38,005 nucleotides of DNA, taken from Thermodesulfovibrionia bacterium (GTDB lineage: Bacteria; Nitrospirota; Thermodesulfovibrionia; UBA6902; BMS3Bbin08). The stretch spans positions 1 to 38,005 of the forward strand of contig JAUXYI010000025.1 of the NCBI GenBank assembly GCA_030694425.1, given 5' to 3'. Position 1 is the stretch's first letter; the number at the start of each line of letters is the position of its first letter. The notes under the pieces were generated by a model. The model ran no database searches. It was given only the letters and a program-made list of their open reading frames with translations, and was not told the origin of the DNA. Position numbers and translations under genes: made by a program. Positions 8,491 through 17,282 of the stretch are shown here, piece by piece.

Positions 8491-9126
8491 ATGTTTACAG
8501 GTCTTATTGAAAATATAGGAACGGTTTCATCTATCAAAAGGGCTGGCGGAGGTCTGAAGATATCTATATGTCCTGAATCTGCCATTGAACTTCAAATAGG
8601 CGACAGTGTATCTATAAACGGAGCATGTCTGACCGTTGTGGAAACCGGCAGGGATATTGCCTTTGAGGTATCGCCTGAGACATTACGAAATACAAACCTT
8701 GGAGAACTCAAGGTTAATGATAAGGTAAATATTGAAAGGGCATTAAGACTGAGTGACCGGCTTGGCGGACATTTAGTTACAGGCCATATTGACGGCATCG
8801 GAGTAATTATAGATAAAAGGCAAGAAGGAGATTACACTTTTTATACTTTTGAAGCACATCCGAAAATTTTAAAATATACAGTTGAAAAAGGCTCTATTGC
8901 CGTTGATGGTATAAGCCTGACTGTAATCGGACTTGATATGAAGTCGTTCACTGTAGCAATCATCCCCCACACCCTTACTGCTACAAATATTGGCAGCAAA
9001 GGAATTGGCGACAAGGTCAATCTTGAGGTTGATATTATCGGCAAATATGTTGAAAAATTCGTGAGCAAACAAAATAATGACCCCAGCCTTATGGAATTGC
9101 TTAAAGAGAAAGGGTTTACTACATAA
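8491..9126 (+). CDS. ribE: Riboflavin synthase alpha chain
   Basis: A 211-residue enzyme that dismutates two 6,7-dimethyl-8-ribityllumazine molecules to riboflavin, the last step of the pathway. Two homologous beta-barrel lumazine-binding halves are visible. The N-terminal half begins with the hallmark MFTGLIENIGTV and has SINGACLTV and LGGHLVTGHIDG. The C-terminal half has VDGISLTV and IPHTLTATNIG. Length is typical. Followed by ribBA, ribH and nusB it forms a riboflavin cluster; ribD is not next to it. No FMN riboswitch is recognisable upstream, where a dispersed repeat lies. The ribosome binding site is weak, but the N-terminus is unmistakable. Confidence 0.97.
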   Translation: MFTGLIENIGTVSSIKRAGGGLKISICPESAIELQIGDSVSINGACLTVVETGRDIAFEVSPETLRNTNLGELKVNDKVNIERALRLSDRLGGHLVTGHIDGIGVIIDKRQEGDYTFYTFEAHPKILKYTVEKGSIAVDGISLTVIGLDMKSFTVAIIPHTLTATNIGSKGIGDKVNLEVDIIGKYVEKFVSKQNNDPSLMELLKEKGFTT

Positions 9127-9130
9127 AAGT

Positions 9131-9273
9131 GTCATTGCGAGGAGTCCCAACCCATCCCGATTTATCGGGACGAAGCAATCTTGCAAGACGAGATTCCTCG
9201 CGGAGTTTATCCTGAACAGAAAGGCGAGATTCTTCGCTTCGCTCAGAATGACATGTGAAGGACTCGGAATGAC
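9131..9273. repeat. Composite repeat with CATTGCGAGGAG and GAATGAC modules
   Basis: Begins GTCATTGCGAGGAG, contains the nested palindrome TCCCGATTTATCGGGA, then CGAAGCAATC and two GAATGAC ends (9247-9253, 9267-9273). It fills the whole ribE-ribBA gap. This is a different family from the 21-96 element but shares the GAATGAC terminus. Confidence 0.75.
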
Positions 9274-9297
9274 AGATGAGGAGATTTTTGGAGAGAA

Positions 9298-10512
9298 ATG
9301 AGCAAATACACATTTAACACAATAGAAGAAGCTATTAGAGATATTAAAAAAGGCAAGATGGTTATCCTCGTTGATGATGAAGACCGGGAAAACGAAGGCG
9401 ACCTTACAATCGCCGCTGAAAAAGTAACCCCTCAGGCTATAAATTTTATGGCGAAGTATGGTAGGGGACTTATATGTTTATCATTAATTCCAGAGAGAGT
9501 GGAATATTTAGAACTCCAAATGATGGCAGAAAATAACACATCACGCTTTGGCACTGCCTTTACTGTTTCAATAGAGGCAAGAAAAGGAGTAACAACCGGA
9601 ATATCCGCGGCTGACAGGGCTAAGACGATTCTTACTGCCATAAACCCCAAAACAAAACCGGAAGACATTGTAAAACCAGGACATGTTTTTCCATTGAGGG
9701 CACAGCCTGGCGGTGTGCTTAGGCGCGCAGGGCAGACCGAAGGTTCTGTTGACCTTGCGAGGCTATCAGGTCTTTATCCTGCCGGAGTCATATGTGAAAT
9801 AATGAATGAAGACGGGACAATGGCAAGGGTTCCGCAGCTTGTAGAGTTTGCACATAAACACGGCTTAAAGATAGTTACTATAAAAGACTTAATCAAATAC
9901 AGGATGCGAAATGAGAGTCTTGTTCATAGGCTTGCAACGACAAAACTGCCTACGGCATATGGCGGTGAGTTTACTGCAGTTGCTTTTCAGAATATAGTGG
10001 ACAACTCTGTGCATATCGCATTGGTTAAAGGCAATATCTCTCCTGAGGACAAGGTGCTCGTCAGGGTGCATTCAGAATGCCTTACAGGTGATATTTTTGG
10101 CTCAAGAAGATGCGACTGTGGTGAGCAAATACACAAAGCAATGGCAATGATTAAGAAGGCAGGGAAAGGCGTGCTCCTCTACATGAGGCAGGAGGGCAGA
10201 GGCATAGGACTGGTTAATAAATTAAAGGCATATGAACTTCAGGATAAAGGGTTTGATACTGTTGAGGCAAATAAAAAGCTTGGATTTGCACCTGACCTGA
10301 GAGACTATGGTATCGGCGCACAAATATTGGTTAATCTCGGAGTGCGGAATATGCGTTTGATGACAAATAATCCCAAAAAAATTATCGGACTGGAAGGATA
10401 TGGTTTGACCATCGTTGAGAGGGTTCCCATTGAAACAAAACCTCACGAGAAAAATATTAGATATCTTGCAACAAAAAAGAAAAAGCTCGGACATCTCTTA
10501 AAAGGGGTGTAA
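9298..10512 (+). CDS. ribBA: Bifunctional 3,4-dihydroxy-2-butanone 4-phosphate synthase / GTP cyclohydrolase II
   Basis: A 404-residue fusion supplying both precursors of riboflavin. The N-terminal DHBP synthase half (about 1-205) has the acidic loop [10 protein letters not shown] (26-35) and GTAFTVS. The C-terminal GTP cyclohydrolase II half has the zinc site [14 protein letters not shown] and [11 protein letters not shown]. Oddity: the DHBP synthase motif that reads GHTEA in Escherichia coli and Bacillus reads GQTEG here, so the metal-binding His is replaced by Gln. I recall the same form in other RibBA proteins, so this is probably a subfamily variant rather than a dead domain. GGAGAG lies just before the ATG. 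Confidence 0.97.
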   Translation: MSKYTFNTIEEAIRDIKKGKMVILVDDEDRENEGDLTIAAEKVTPQAINFMAKYGRGLICLSLIPERVEYLELQMMAENNTSRFGTAFTVSIEARKGVTTGISAADRAKTILTAINPKTKPEDIVKPGHVFPLRAQPGGVLRRAGQTEGSVDLARLSGLYPAGVICEIMNEDGTMARVPQLVEFAHKHGLKIVTIKDLIKYRMRNESLVHRLATTKLPTAYGGEFTAVAFQNIVDNSVHIALVKGNISPEDKVLVRVHSECLTGDIFGSRRCDCGEQIHKAMAMIKKAGKGVLLYMRQEGRGIGLVNKLKAYELQDKGFDTVEANKKLGFAPDLRDYGIGAQILVNLGVRNMRLMTNNPKKIIGLEGYGLTIVERVPIETKPHEKNIRYLATKKKKLGHLLKGV

Positions 10513-10517
10513 AAATT

Positions 10518-10592
10518 GTAATGCGTGATGCGTGATGGGTAAAATTTAATAACAATGCATAACGCATGACGCATTACGGATCACGCATTACG
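10518..10592. repeat. Inverted repeat built from CGTAATGCGTGAT units
   Basis: Left arm GTAATGCGTGATGCGTGAT (from 10518) and right arm with GCATGACGCATTACG and ATCACGCATTACG (to 10592) form nested palindromes. It occupies the ribBA-ribH gap just before the ribH ribosome binding site. Confidence 0.75.
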
Positions 10593-10610
10593 ATAATATA
10601 AGGAGGCATT

Positions 10611-11072
10611 ATGAAGAAATACGAAGGAGAACTTCAGGCAAAAGGGCTTAAATTTGCTGTAATTGTCAGCCGCTTTAATGAATTTATAACAAGCAAGCTT
10701 CTTGATGGCGCTGTTGATGCCCTTTTAAGACACGGCGCTTCTGAGGAGAATATAGATGTAATAAAAGTTCCAGGTTCTTTTGAGATTCCTCTTGCGGCAA
10801 AAAAAATTGCAAAGAAGAAGTCGTATGATGCGATTATCTGCCTTGGTACAATAATCCGCGGCGCAACGCCTCATTTTGAGTATATTGCTTCAGAAGCAGC
10901 AAAAGGCATTGCCCTTGTTTCGCTGGAGGCGGAAATTCCTGTCGCATTCGGCGTTATCACCGCAGATACAATTGAACAGGCTATTGAAAGGGCTGGAACA
11001 AAAAGCGGCAACAAAGGGTGGGATGCTGCATTAGTGGCAGTGGAGATGGCACAGCTCCTTAAGAAGTTATGA
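10611..11072 (+). CDS. ribH: 6,7-dimethyl-8-ribityllumazine synthase
   Basis: A 153-residue enzyme that condenses 5-amino-6-ribitylaminouracil with dihydroxybutanone phosphate. Family signatures seen: [20 protein letters not shown] near the N-terminus, [15 protein letters not shown], the [22 protein letters not shown] segment including the catalytic His, and [19 protein letters not shown]. Length is standard; the protein normally assembles into pentamers or 60-mer capsids. AGGAGG at 10601-10606 sets the start. It follows ribBA and precedes nusB, a conserved ribH-nusB order. Confidence 0.98.
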   Translation: MKKYEGELQAKGLKFAVIVSRFNEFITSKLLDGAVDALLRHGASEENIDVIKVPGSFEIPLAAKKIAKKKSYDAIICLGTIIRGATPHFEYIASEAAKGIALVSLEAEIPVAFGVITADTIEQAIERAGTKSGNKGWDAALVAVEMAQLLKKL

Positions 11073-11149
11073 GTTACGAGTTAGGAGTTACGAGTAAAAA
11101 ACAAATTCTACACTCCAGACTTGTTACACGTCACTTGTTACTTGTCACT
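11071..11149. repeat. Direct and inverted repeats of GAGTTACGAGT and CACTTGTTACTTGTCAC type
   Basis: GAGTTACGAGTTAGGAGTTA (from 11071) overlaps the ribH stop codon. A second module, TTGTTACACGTCACTTGTTA onward to 11149, follows. Each module is an internally repetitive, partly self-complementary stretch. They fill the ribH-nusB gap. Confidence 0.6.
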
Positions 11150-11154
11150 GTCTT

Positions 11155-11571
11155 ATGAAGCGTCGCAGAGCCAGAGAATATGCCCTACAAGTATTGTTTC
11201 AACTGGATGTGACTAATAATGAATTCACCGATGAAGTGCTTAAAAATTTCTGGAAAAATATTAAGGAAGATGATGACGTCAAAGAATTTGCTAATGATAT
11301 TGTTATTGGAACAAGAGAAAACATCGATAGTATAGATAAGATAATAAAGAAAACTGCAGAGCACTGGGCTATTAACAGGATAGCGGTTGTTGACAGAAAT
11401 ATTTTAAGGGCTGCTACTTACGAACTCCTCTACAGGTCGGATATTCCTCCATCTGTAGTAATGAACGAGGCCATAGAGATTTCAAAGAAATTCTCGACAG
11501 AAGATTCAGCGTCTTTTATTAATGGTATTCTAGATAAAATTCAAAAATCAAAAATCAAAAATCAAAATTGA
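11155..11571 (+). CDS. nusB: Transcription antitermination factor NusB
   Basis: A 138-residue all-helical RNA-binding protein that with NusE (S10) binds boxA of rRNA transcripts. Family features: the start MKRRRAREYALQVLFQLD, NRIAVVDRNILRAATYELLY and PPSVVMNEAIEISKKFSTEDSASFINGILDKI. No clear ribosome binding site precedes the ATG, but the N-terminus matches the family. The last residues (QKSKIKNQN) are encoded by the AT-rich repeat that begins at 11536, so the repeat supplies an unstructured basic tail and the stop codon. Confidence 0.96.
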   Translation: MKRRRAREYALQVLFQLDVTNNEFTDEVLKNFWKNIKEDDDVKEFANDIVIGTRENIDSIDKIIKKTAEHWAINRIAVVDRNILRAATYELLYRSDIPPSVVMNEAIEISKKFSTEDSASFINGILDKIQKSKIKNQN

Positions 11572-11645
11572 TGAAGCAAGAATAGTTAGAAATTTTAATA
11601 AAAAAATTCCTTAATTTTGCATTTTAAATTTTAATTTTTTAATTT
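11536..11645. repeat. AT-rich AAATCAA / TTCCTTAATTTTGCATTTT repeat overlapping the nusB end
   Basis: Left arm of tandem AAATCAA-like heptamers from 11536 and right arm TTCCTTAATTTTGCATTTT from about 11607. The same bipartite element recurs inside atpF (26711-26775) and after atpA and atpG. It reaches into the nusB coding sequence. Confidence 0.75.
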
Positions 11646-11650
11646 AGCGA

Positions 11651-12472
11651 ATGCGTTATGCGGTCATAGCAGATGTCCATGCAAACCTTGAGGCGCTGGA
11701 AGCAGTGCTTAAAGATATAAAAAAAAGAAAGATTGAAAGTATCTTGTTTTTAGGTGACGCAGTCGGATACGGACCCAATCCGAATGAATGCATAGAAGTG
11801 TTACAGGAAATTGTGTCGGAATCGACTCGTACCGAGAAAGTTTCTCTTATGGGGAATCATGATTCTGCTGTTATTGGTCTGACAGACCTCGAATATTTTA
11901 ATCCTAATGCCCGTGAGGCTATAGAGTGGACAAAAGGTGTCCTGACCGATAAAAACAGAAGATTTCTTAAAAGTCTTCCAATTTTTAAAAGCTTAAAAGA
12001 CAAAGATTACCCCTCCCCCATCCCCCTCCCTCAAGGGGAGGGGGCAAGGGGGAGGGTGAAAAATATATCTTCAGGCCGAGATATTTATCTTGTTCATGCA
12101 ACACCAAAAGAGCCCGAGCAATGGCATTATTTATTAACTAAGCAGGATGCGTATAAAAATTTTCAATTTTTTACGGAAAAAATATGCTTAATAGGCCACA
12201 GCCATCAGCCTTCCATAATAGAGCAACTACCCGAAGGCGAATTAGTTGTTTACAAAGATAAAGCAGATATTAAAGATGGACACAGATATATAATTAATGT
12301 AGGCAGTGTTGGCCAGCCGAGGGACGGCAATCCTGACGCTGCCTATGCATTGCTTAATGAAGATTCTATAGAAATAAAGAGGGTTTCTTATGATATATTA
12401 TCTACACAGAAGAAGATGAGGGGAGCCGGGCTGCCTTCATTTCTTATTGAGAGACTTGCAAGGGGAAGATAA
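11651..12472 (+). CDS. Calcineurin-like metallophosphoesterase
   Basis: A 273-residue predicted phosphoesterase. It has the dimetal motif set in order: D-x-H in VIADVHANLEAL (Asp8, His10), GDAVGYGPNP, GNHDSAV, and GHSHQP near the C-terminus. This is the YfcE/DUF2073-like single-domain type; the substrate is unknown. Residues about 120-136 (PSPIPLPQGEGARGRV) are encoded by a GC-rich palindromic repeat inserted in frame between the GNHD and GHSH motifs, probably forming a surface loop. It starts 6 bases after an AT-rich repeat and shows no strong ribosome binding site. mod begins 11 bases after its stop. Confidence 0.9.
   Translation: MRYAVIADVHANLEALEAVLKDIKKRKIESILFLGDAVGYGPNPNECIEVLQEIVSESTRTEKVSLMGNHDSAVIGLTDLEYFNPNAREAIEWTKGVLTDKNRRFLKSLPIFKSLKDKDYPSPIPLPQGEGARGRVKNISSGRDIYLVHATPKEPEQWHYLLTKQDAYKNFQFFTEKICLIGHSHQPSIIEQLPEGELVVYKDKADIKDGHRYIINVGSVGQPRDGNPDAAYALLNEDSIEIKRVSYDILSTQKKMRGAGLPSFLIERLARGR
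12010..12056. repeat. In-frame GC-rich palindromic repeat inside the metallophosphoesterase gene
   Basis: CCCTCCCCC (12010-12018) is inverted relative to GGGGGAGGG (12048-12056), with inner arms CCCCCTCCC and GGGGAGGGGG around TCAA. Its C-run/G-run composition differs sharply from the surrounding gene. It is translated as PSPIPLPQGEGARGR. Confidence 0.8.
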
Positions 12473-12483
12473 GAATATCGCAG

Positions 12484-14568
12484 ATGCCAAATGAGAATAT
12501 CCGCAAAAAAGACTCTGCAAGATTGGCGTGGGATTCAAAGCCACGCCGTGCCCCAAATCCAAAGGATATAGAATTTCAGACTGCCGAAGTAGTTATTCCA
12601 AATCCTGCCCATAGAGAACAGCTTCCTTTATCTTTTAGAGACGGCAAACTTGGTGAAGCTGAGATTGACAAACAGAAGATGAGCCGTCTCATCTGGGGCG
12701 ATAATCTCCTTGCAATGCAGGCTCTGCTTACACAGGGATATGAAGGAAAGATAAACCTCATCTACATAGACCCGCCGTTTGACTCAAAGGCAGATTATTC
12801 CCATAAAATGACAATCAACAACAACCCCACTTTGGAAAAGGGGGGCAAGGGGGGATTTGAACAGGGGTTAGAATTTACAAAAGAACCCTCTGTCATAGAG
12901 CGGCTTGCATACAAAGATACCTGGGCAGGCGGAACTGACTCTTATCTTGATATGCTCTATCCGAGATTACAGTTGATGAAAAGATTGTTGGCAGAAGATG
13001 GGAGTATTTATGTTCATCTTGACTGGCATGTAGGGCATTATGTGAAAATAATGATGGATGAGGTGTTTGGGCGAGAGAATTTTATAAATGAGATTGTCTG
13101 GCAAAAAATAAGAGTCACAAAAGGGCAAAGTATAGGATTTGGAAATGTTCATGACAATATTTTTATTTATAGAAAAAGTTCAAAAGCTGCTTTTAATCAA
13201 CAAAAAAGGGATTTTGATCCAAAGTATATTAATAGCCATTATAGAAAAGAACCTGAAACTGGCCGCCTCTATAGAACAGTCTCTTTTGTTCAGAAAGGAC
13301 AAGGTCAGGCCAGATATTTTGGTGACAAATTACTCGAACCTCCAAGTGGTATGCATTGGATTTGGAGTCAAGAGAAGATTGATAAAGCAATGAAAGAGAG
13401 CAGAATAAAATTTACAAGTAAGGGGACGCCTGAAAAAGTGCAGTATTTAGATGAAATGGAAGGAGATATTGTAGACGATTTATGGGCAGATATTTATCCT
13501 GTTAATTCACAAGCATTAGAAGATACAAATTATTCTACTCAAAAACCCTCTGCCCTTCTTGAACGCATTATCGAAGCATCTTCTAACGAAGGCGATCTTG
13601 TTGCCGATTTTTTCTGCGGTTCAGGCACAACATTGGCTGTTGCCGAGAAACTCAATCGCCGGTGGATTGGCTGTGAGCTTGGGAAGGTCGGTATTCAGGT
13701 TACCCGTGCGCGGCTTGTTGAGCAGCAGGCAAGACCATTTCTCATAGAGAACATCGGCAATTATCAACGCGAGATGATTTATCTCACAGGCGGCAGAATC
13801 TATGAGATGCAGCATCTTATCCTTAAACTCTATGGAGCAACTCCGCGTGATAAGATGAGCGGCTTAGGAATTAGAAAGGCAGAAGATAATGTTGACGAAC
13901 TTGTCTATGTCGGCTATCCTGACAGACCTGTTACAGCAGGCAAAGCAGAGGAGCTTGCGCTACAGGCGCAGAAGCTTGACGGCAGGGGATATAAGAGGCT
14001 GATTATTCTTGGATGGGATTATGAATACAACTATCATCAGGCTTTGGAGTCAAGGAAAAGTGCATTAAAGGACAAGATCAAGGTTGAGATTATCAGCCGT
14101 GACATCCCGCCTGATATTTACGATTATCTGAAAAAGGCAAAAACAGATGAGGACATTGAAGCCCTCTCAGAGAAGGTCAAGTTTTACGAAAGACCGTATT
14201 TGAAGATGAATGAGCCAAAGATAAAGGATTTAAAAGATGGCAAGGCTGAAATCACCCTCGCCATAAAACGCTATGTCCTGATGGATATTCCTATAAGCCA
14301 GACATCGAAGAAGGGTCAGGAAGATTATACAGCCTTAATGAAGATTGCAAAGGACAACTTTGCAGTGCTGATTGATTACTGGGCGATTGACTGGGATTAT
14401 GACGGCTTTACCTTCAAAAGCCAGTGGCAGTCATTCAGGGGCAACGGTAAAAAAGCAAAGACTGTTATCACCGAAACAAAGGAGACTCTGGAAAAGAAAA
14501 AGCGTATAATAGCCGTGAGGGTCGTTGATATTTTTGGCAACGACGCAGGGGCAGTGATGGAGGTATAA
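12484..14568 (+). CDS. Site-specific DNA methyltransferase, N6-adenine, type III Mod-like
   Basis: A 694-residue beta-class amino-methyltransferase. Catalytic motif IV is DPPF at 96-99, and the AdoMet-binding motif I FCGSGTT is at 377-383, so IV precedes I as in type III Mod subunits. RLIWGDNLLAMQALL and TWAGGTDSYLDMLYPRL are family segments. The region between motifs is the likely target-recognition part, and a C-terminal domain of about 250 residues follows. Residues 114-125 are encoded by an inserted palindromic repeat. The gene is first of a four-gene operon; the next gene starts 2 bases after its stop. It would methylate adenine at one recognition site and protect against the Res-like nuclease downstream; the site is unknown. 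Confidence 0.93.
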   Translation: MPNENIRKKDSARLAWDSKPRRAPNPKDIEFQTAEVVIPNPAHREQLPLSFRDGKLGEAEIDKQKMSRLIWGDNLLAMQALLTQGYEGKINLIYIDPPFDSKADYSHKMTINNNPTLEKGGKGGFEQGLEFTKEPSVIERLAYKDTWAGGTDSYLDMLYPRLQLMKRLLAEDGSIYVHLDWHVGHYVKIMMDEVFGRENFINEIVWQKIRVTKGQSIGFGNVHDNIFIYRKSSKAAFNQQKRDFDPKYINSHYRKEPETGRLYRTVSFVQKGQGQARYFGDKLLEPPSGMHWIWSQEKIDKAMKESRIKFTSKGTPEKVQYLDEMEGDIVDDLWADIYPVNSQALEDTNYSTQKPSALLERIIEASSNEGDLVADFFCGSGTTLAVAEKLNRRWIGCELGKVGIQVTRARLVEQQARPFLIENIGNYQREMIYLTGGRIYEMQHLILKLYGATPRDKMSGLGIRKAEDNVDELVYVGYPDRPVTAGKAEELALQAQKLDGRGYKRLIILGWDYEYNYHQALESRKSALKDKIKVEIISRDIPPDIYDYLKKAKTDEDIEALSEKVKFYERPYLKMNEPKIKDLKDGKAEITLAIKRYVLMDIPISQTSKKGQEDYTALMKIAKDNFAVLIDYWAIDWDYDGFTFKSQWQSFRGNGKKAKTVITETKETLEKKKRIIAVRVVDIFGNDAGAVMEV
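12823..12857. repeat. In-frame GGGGGGCAAGGGGGG-type repeat inside mod
   Basis: AACCCCACTTTGGAAAAG is followed by a G-rich arm with CAAGGGGGGATT. This is a typical half-palindromic intergenic repeat that here codes for NPTLEKGGKGGF, in a variable loop just after the DPPF motif. G-run composition contrasts with the flanking codons. Confidence 0.7.
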
Positions 14569-14570
14569 AG

Positions 14571-17270
14571 GTGAAAATTTCAGATAAAAAATATGCAGAA
14601 ATTTTATCCATGCATAATGGCGCAAAATTTTATTGGGCTGATCTTCATGTCCATACTCCAAAATGGCATGGTTTTTCAGTGTCAGCGGGAATTGATAGAG
14701 ATAAGAAAGCAGAAGTTGCAAAACTTTATATAGAAAAAGCTAAAAAAGAAGGAATACATATTTTAGCGATTACAGAGCATAATGATGTGGAATGGATTGA
14801 TCCGATAAGAGAGGCTGCAAAAGGTACGGATATAATTATTTTCCCGGGTTTTGAGATTACTACTGACAGCGGTAAAGACGGTATACATTTAATATGTCTC
14901 TTTAACCCCGATACCGATCCTAAAGAGCTTGATCATTTATTATCCAATATTGGATTAACTCCTTCGGAACGTTTTAATCCTGACCACACACCAAGGGCAT
15001 TTAATAAAGGGGTTAATGAGGTTATTGAGATTGTTAGAAATAAAGGCGGAATCTGTATAGCACCGCATGTTTTTAATGAGAATGGTGTGTTAGCGCAAAC
15101 TAAAGGTCAGATTCGCATGGATATTTTTAGAAATGAAGACTTATTTGCTGTAGAAATACCTGCCGGGCGAAATGATTTAAGTGGTTTTAACAAAGACATA
15201 ATAGAAAACAGAAAAGACAACTATAAACGCAGACGCCCTATCGCCTGCCTGAACTCATCCGATGCAAAAAGCATTGATGAAATCGGCAATAAAAAAACAC
15301 TGATAAAACTATCATCCTTTACGATAGAGGGATTAAGAGAAGCGTTTATTGATTGGGAATCAAGAATAAAGTTACATGATGAATTGCCTGACACCCCTCC
15401 AAGTTTCTCAAAAGTCATCGGTGTTTACTGGGAAGGAGGATTTCTGGATGGAGTAAAAGTTCATTTTAACGAGAATCTTAATTGTATTATCGGCGGCAAA
15501 GGGACGGGCAAATCCACAATCGTTGAAACATTTAGATATGTTTTTGATGTGAAACCAAAATCTGAAAAATGTGAAGAACAATATAAAGATATATTAAATG
15601 AAGTTTTCAGAAGCGGATCAAAAATATCTGTTTTGGTAGAATCCCACGAGCCGACCCCTAAACAGTATATTATAGAGCGAACATATCCTGATAATCCTGT
15701 AGTGAAGGAAACAGACGGGACATTGAGACATGATTTAAAACCTCAAGATATTTTGCGCGCTGAACTATACGGGCAAAAAGAGATTTACGAAATATCTAAA
15801 AACTCTGCCTTTCAAATGGAACTTCTCGATAGATTTATAGGGAATGCACTTGACATCCTAAAGGAGAAAGAAAAAGACTTATTAAGAATACTTGAGGAAA
15901 ATAAAAACGATTATCTGAGGCTTAGACGCACAGTTACATCTGCTGAAGAAAGGCTATCCAATCTACCATCAATAGAAGAAAAAATAAAGCGATACAGAGA
16001 GCATGGCATACAGGACAGGTTGAAAGAAAAAAGGCTTTACACAAAAGAAGATCAGATATTAAAACAGGGATTATCAAAAATTGAACGTTTTGAAAAACTG
16101 CTTGACGACCTGAAACAGGATATTGACTTTAATACAGCCTTCTTCAAACAGGCAGATGAACTCCCCAATAAAGACCTCTTGGATAAGGCAGAAAAAATCA
16201 TCAGCGAACTTTTAAAAGAAACAAATGGGGTTTTGAATAATTTAACTTCTTATGTAAAAAAGGCGCTGCAATCCTATAAAGGTGAAATTATTAGGATATG
16301 GGAAGAGCTCAACAGAAAACAAAACGAAAACTATTCACAAATACTCAGAGAATTGCAAAAAGAATTTGAATCCGTAGACCCAAATGAACTTATTCAGCTT
16401 GAGCAGAAACTTGAGCAATTAAAACTTATAAAAAATGAGAGGGATAAATATCAAAAAGAACTTAACAGACTTATGGATGAGCGGAACAAAACAGTAATAA
16501 GACTTTCGGAAAACAGGTCAGAGCAATTTCGTATAAGAGAGGTAATCATAAAAAAATTAAATGAAAGACTGAACGGAGCAATTAAAATTGACCTTGAGTA
16601 TCAAGGCAGAAAAGATGCTTTTATTGAAAGGTTGAAACTTTTAAAATCAAAAGCAAGGGAAGATCAGTTAAGTCGTATTATTGAGACAGAAGGTTTTTCT
16701 CCTATTGAATTTGCAAAGTTCGTTAAAGAAGGAGCGGAAAGGCTTGCTGAACGTTTTGAGATAACCCCTGGTACAGCCCAGTATCTATGCAAAGCGATAA
16801 CGGAAGAAGAACTTTTTGATATTGAAGTCTTTCATATTCCGACAAATGCTGTAATTAAATTAAATACCGGCTCAACTCAATCTCCGAAGTATAAAGAAAT
16901 AGACCATCTTTCAATAGGGCAAAAATGCACTGCTCTCCTCACTTTGATACTGCTTGAAAATCCATATCCTCTAATAATTGATCAACCGGAGGATGATTTG
17001 GATAATGCTTTTATCGTGGATGATATTGTAAATAAGTTGAGAAAAGAGAAAGAAAGAAGACAATTTATTATTGCCACTCACAATGCGAATATACCCGTTC
17101 TTGGTGATGCGGAGCTTATTGTTGCCTTAACTGCCAGCGCTAATAATGCGACAATAGAAACCGGCGCTTTTGGATCAATTGATGATGAGAGTATTAAAGA
17201 AGTTGTAAAAAATACCCTTGAGGGCGGCAGACAGGCATTTGACATGAGAAAAGAAAAATATGGTCTTTAA
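14571..17270 (+). CDS. PHP-domain plus SMC-like ATPase (TrlF-type)
   Basis: An 899-residue two-part protein. The N-terminal part is a PHP phosphoesterase with DLHVHT at 24-29, TEHND at 68-72 and further His and Asp sites to about residue 270. The rest is an ABC/SMC-type ATPase: Walker A GGKGTGKST at 308-316, a long charged coiled-coil region of about 400-720, the signature LSIGQK at 780-785, and Walker B PLIIDQPEDD at 800-809. It is probably a metal-dependent nuclease or phosphatase driven by an ATPase that senses DNA ends or structures. Start GTG is 2 bases after the mod stop, with GGAGG upstream, so it is translationally linked to mod. As I recall, TrlF-type ATPases occur in restriction-linked operons; the function is not established here. 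Confidence 0.88.
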   Translation: MKISDKKYAEILSMHNGAKFYWADLHVHTPKWHGFSVSAGIDRDKKAEVAKLYIEKAKKEGIHILAITEHNDVEWIDPIREAAKGTDIIIFPGFEITTDSGKDGIHLICLFNPDTDPKELDHLLSNIGLTPSERFNPDHTPRAFNKGVNEVIEIVRNKGGICIAPHVFNENGVLAQTKGQIRMDIFRNEDLFAVEIPAGRNDLSGFNKDIIENRKDNYKRRRPIACLNSSDAKSIDEIGNKKTLIKLSSFTIEGLREAFIDWESRIKLHDELPDTPPSFSKVIGVYWEGGFLDGVKVHFNENLNCIIGGKGTGKSTIVETFRYVFDVKPKSEKCEEQYKDILNEVFRSGSKISVLVESHEPTPKQYIIERTYPDNPVVKETDGTLRHDLKPQDILRAELYGQKEIYEISKNSAFQMELLDRFIGNALDILKEKEKDLLRILEENKNDYLRLRRTVTSAEERLSNLPSIEEKIKRYREHGIQDRLKEKRLYTKEDQILKQGLSKIERFEKLLDDLKQDIDFNTAFFKQADELPNKDLLDKAEKIISELLKETNGVLNNLTSYVKKALQSYKGEIIRIWEELNRKQNENYSQILRELQKEFESVDPNELIQLEQKLEQLKLIKNERDKYQKELNRLMDERNKTVIRLSENRSEQFRIREVIIKKLNERLNGAIKIDLEYQGRKDAFIERLKLLKSKAREDQLSRIIETEGFSPIEFAKFVKEGAERLAERFEITPGTAQYLCKAITEEELFDIEVFHIPTNAVIKLNTGSTQSPKYKEIDHLSIGQKCTALLTLILLENPYPLIIDQPEDDLDNAFIVDDIVNKLRKEKERRQFIIATHNANIPVLGDAELIVALTASANNATIETGAFGSIDDESIKEVVKNTLEGGRQAFDMRKEKYGL

Positions 17271-17282
17271 GGCGAGGTGTTT

